From Bacteroidales bacterium (GTDB lineage: Bacteria; Bacteroidota; Bacteroidia; Bacteroidales; DTU049), in NCBI GenBank assembly GCA_030017935.1, contig JASEGF010000092.1, forward strand, positions 1 through 8,063: 8,063 nt of DNA. Direction: 5' to 3'. Position 1 is the first letter of the stretch, and each line of letters begins with the position of its first letter. The notes beneath the pieces were generated by a model that saw only the letters and a list, made by a program, of their open reading frames with translations, was not told the origin of the DNA and ran no database searches. Below are positions 6,461 to 8,063 of this stretch, one piece after another. The translations under genes were made by a program, and so were the position numbers.

Positions 6461-7579
6461 ATGAAAGAACAACATTTTTTATATCCCTATACACCAAAGT
6501 TAATAATAGATAATAAAAAAGTTAAAAAAAATATATCAAATATTATAAACAAAGCTACTGAGTGGAATGTAAGGTTAAGGCCACATTATAAAACACATCA
6601 ATCCGAAGTAGTGTCTTATATCATTGAACAAGCTGGCATTTCTACTATTACTACTTCATCTATTGATATGACTTATAGATATATTAATGATTACATCAAT
6701 GATATATTTATGGCTATCCCAATAAATATTTATAGTTTAGATAGATTAGATTTTATTTTAAATGATGATTATTTAGAACGTTTCATAGTAAGTATAGATT
6801 CTATAGAAGCATTTAGACATTTAGTCCCGTATCTAGACAATAGAAAATTATTTTTTGCAATAGAAATAGATTGCGGGTATCATCGCAGTGGGATAGATAT
6901 AGAACAGGATAATAAAATTTATGAGATTGTGGCAGAGACAATGCAAAGGAAGCTAACTGATAAATTTTATGGTATTTTTTCTCATTTTGGACAAGCATAT
7001 AATTTAGTAACTGACGAGCAATTATATGAATTAAATTATGAAAATATAAGCAATTTATCAAAAGTTAAAAGATTGATAGAAAGCATGATAGATAGGTCTA
7101 TAGTACTCTCCATAGGAGATACACCTTCATTGAGGATTTATAATAAAGAGCTACTGAATAATGTAGATGAGATAAGACCTGGAAATTTTGTGTTTTATGA
7201 TGCTATGCAATATTTACATGGTAATTGCTCCTTAGATGAAATAGCTGCTTTTCTCTATTCACCTATTATATCTATGCATCTTGAAAGATCTGAATTAATA
7301 ATACATGGCGGAGCAGTGCATTTATCTAAAGATAGTATAATAGACGAAGGTATTGTAAAATATGGTCTGGTAGGTACGTGGGATTTAGATAAAATAACAT
7401 TAATACCTGGTGCTTATGTGAAAAGTTTGTCCCAAGAGCATGGAATTATTAGTATGGATAAAAAATATTTAAAAAACTTAAATATCGGAGATCATTTAGC
7501 AATAATACCTGTGCATTCCTGCTTAGCTATGGATGCTATGATTTTCAAAGATGGAGTTTTTTATTGGGAAAATACTTGA
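6461..7579 (+). CDS. PLP-dependent enzyme, D-threonine aldolase / D-serine dehydratase-like (alanine racemase fold)
   Basis: This 372-residue protein has a fold-type III PLP barrel followed by a beta domain, as in D-threonine aldolase and eukaryotic-type D-serine dehydratase. The RPHYKTHQ motif supplies the PLP lysine, Lys44. IEIDCGYHRSGI (134-145), SIGDTPS (217-223, phosphate-binding region), RPGNFVFYDAMQ (239-250), HGGAVHLSKD (282-291) and LSQEHG (323-328) follow in family order. PVHSC near the end has His352 and Cys354, matching the HxC pair that binds the catalytic metal (Zn2+) in D-serine dehydratase. Likely reactions are cleavage of a D-3-hydroxy amino acid to glycine and an aldehyde, or dehydration of D-serine; the substrate cannot be chosen from sequence. 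Length is normal and no motif is broken. An upstream ATG at 6445 is out of frame. It follows the helicase gene but has no evident functional link to it. Confidence 0.87.
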   Translation: MKEQHFLYPYTPKLIIDNKKVKKNISNIINKATEWNVRLRPHYKTHQSEVVSYIIEQAGISTITTSSIDMTYRYINDYINDIFMAIPINIYSLDRLDFILNDDYLERFIVSIDSIEAFRHLVPYLDNRKLFFAIEIDCGYHRSGIDIEQDNKIYEIVAETMQRKLTDKFYGIFSHFGQAYNLVTDEQLYELNYENISNLSKVKRLIESMIDRSIVLSIGDTPSLRIYNKELLNNVDEIRPGNFVFYDAMQYLHGNCSLDEIAAFLYSPIISMHLERSELIIHGGAVHLSKDSIIDEGIVKYGLVGTWDLDKITLIPGAYVKSLSQEHGIISMDKKYLKNLNIGDHLAIIPVHSCLAMDAMIFKDGVFYWENT

Positions 7580-7590
7580 GATTTAAAAAA

Positions 7591-7730
7591 AGTTTGAGAA
7601 GGAGATGGGGAGACTCGGTGATGGGGAGAAGAGGTGATTAGTGATAAATGATTGGTGATAAGTGATAAGTGATAAAAGTGGGAAGTAGATGAGTTGATAA
7701 GTTTAAGCTATATTTTAAAATATATTAAAC
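7591..7730 (+). repeat. Composite intergenic repeat, copy 2 (G-rich segment, heptamers, AT palindrome)
   Basis: Starting 11 nt after the PLP-enzyme stop, this repeats the modular order and strand of 2515-2734. A purine-rich segment (GGAGATGGGGAGA..GGTGATGGGGAGAAG as separate pieces) leads into GTGATAA at 7641 and three exact tandem GTGATAA heptamers at 7655-7675. These are followed by GAGTTGATAA and then GTTTAAGC at 7701. Only two C occur in 7591-7706. It is shorter than copy 1 and lacks GACGAGGTGA. No coding potential is seen. Confidence 0.72.
7701..7730. repeat. 30-bp AT palindrome with a 2-nt bulge
   Basis: GTTTAA (7701-7706) pairs with TTAAAC (7725-7730), and TATATTTT (7709-7716) pairs with AAAATATA (7717-7724). 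This gives 14 paired positions, interrupted only by GC at 7707-7708. There is no loop, so it would form a cruciform rather than a typical terminator hairpin unless the centre opens. It could still help end transcription of the PLP-enzyme gene. Confidence 0.6.
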
Positions 7731-7920
7731 AATTATATTTGTTTGTTTTACAATAAATAATTTCCTAATACGGTTTTAATTTGAGCCAGAATTTATTTTG
7801 GAGTTATTCTTTTGATAAAAAATATATTTAACAAAATTTATTTTCTTAACGCTCATCTCAAAAATTAAAAATAATGGGAATAGAATATTTCAAAAATAGA
7901 AAATAAGTATTTAAAAAAAG
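7731..7920. other. AT-rich non-coding spacer between the PLP-enzyme gene and tRNA-Ser
   Basis: No gene is seen here. At 7742-7759 lies TTTGTTTTACAATAAATA, which matches 1120-1137 at 17 of 18 positions and follows a TATATTTG (7734-7741). A small imperfect inverted repeat with a 2-nt centre occurs at about 7787-7800 (CCAGAAT/ATTTTGG). A run of seven A at 7913-7919 is a T-run just after the tRNA 3' end on the minus strand and may contribute to termination. Confidence 0.5.
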
Positions 7921-8006
7921 CGGAGAGAGAGGGATTCGAACCCCCGGTCCGCGAAACGGACAACGGTTTTCAAGACCGCCGCATTAGACCGCTCTGCCAT
8001 CTCTCC
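7921..8006 (-). tRNA. tRNA-Ser (anticodon UGA)
   Basis: The 86-nt minus-strand sequence folds as a class II tRNA. The acceptor stem GGAGAGA pairs with TCTCTCC, with discriminator G at 7921. The D-arm carries GCA/TGC around a GG-containing loop. The anticodon stem GCGGT/ACCGT encloses the loop CTTGAAA, anticodon TGA. A long variable arm (GTCCG..TTTC..CGGAC) is typical of serine tRNAs. The T-arm is GGGGG-TTCGAAT-CCCTC with one G-T pair. The anticodon UGA reads UCA and, by wobble, other UCN codons. No CCA is encoded: the bases after the discriminator are C and then a run of T, so CCA must be added enzymatically. Confidence 0.97.
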
Positions 8007-8011
8007 ATTTG

Positions 8012-8019
8012 CAAAATTA
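8012..8019 (-). promoter_or_regulatory. Putative -7 promoter box (TAATTTTG) for tRNA-Ser
   Basis: The minus strand reads TAATTTTG followed by CAA, identical in its first 11 bases to the metK box. It ends 5 nt before the mature tRNA 5' end, so the predicted transcription start is at or within a few bases of that end and little or no 5' leader would need removal. Confidence 0.5.
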
Positions 8020-8063
8020 CATATTTTTTTGAAATAAAAAAATTTTTTATGGTTCTATAACGT

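Noticed and set aside
6813..7061. 82-codon minus-strand open frame
   Set aside because: It is antisense to the conserved PLP-enzyme gene and has no recognisable features.

Overview
This AT-rich window most likely comes from a member of the Bacteroidota. Three things point there. MetK is 431 residues long and carries the extra segment before the C-terminal FPWEK motif that I associate with this phylum. Five of the six genes have a TAnnTTTG box close upstream, the -7 element of the Bacteroidota primary sigma factor. No gene start has a clear Shine-Dalgarno sequence. The species cannot be named from the sequence alone.

Layout. 1-232 (minus): N-terminal end of a zinc-ribbon transposase cut by the window edge. 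233-502: non-coding, with an AT palindrome and a C-rich stretch that is strongly G-tracted on the minus strand. 503-1078 (plus): hexapeptide-repeat (left-handed beta-helix) acyltransferase. 1079-1165: short convergent spacer with a perfect 10-bp inverted repeat. 1166-2461 (minus): metK, S-adenosylmethionine synthetase. 2462-2897: divergent spacer with a composite repeat. 2898-6407 (plus): 1169-residue RecB/Dna2-type nuclease fused to a superfamily 1 helicase. 6461-7579 (plus): PLP enzyme of the D-threonine aldolase / D-serine dehydratase-like group. 7580-7920: non-coding, with a second copy of the composite repeat. 7921-8006 (minus): tRNA-Ser(UGA).

The genes do not form one pathway. MetK and the tRNA are housekeeping genes. 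The nuclease-helicase probably acts in DNA repair or replication. The acyltransferase probably modifies a sugar or other small acceptor. The PLP enzyme probably acts on a D-amino acid or a 3-hydroxy amino acid. Only the helicase and PLP genes run the same way close together (53 nt apart), and the second has its own promoter-like box, so a tight operon is not evident.

The least explained features are non-coding. The spacers at 2515-2734 and 7591-7730 share the same modular order on the plus strand: G-rich and C-poor minisatellite, then TGATAA-type heptamers, then an AT palindrome starting GTTTAAGC. In the coding part, the most unusual feature is a four-cysteine insertion in the helicase.
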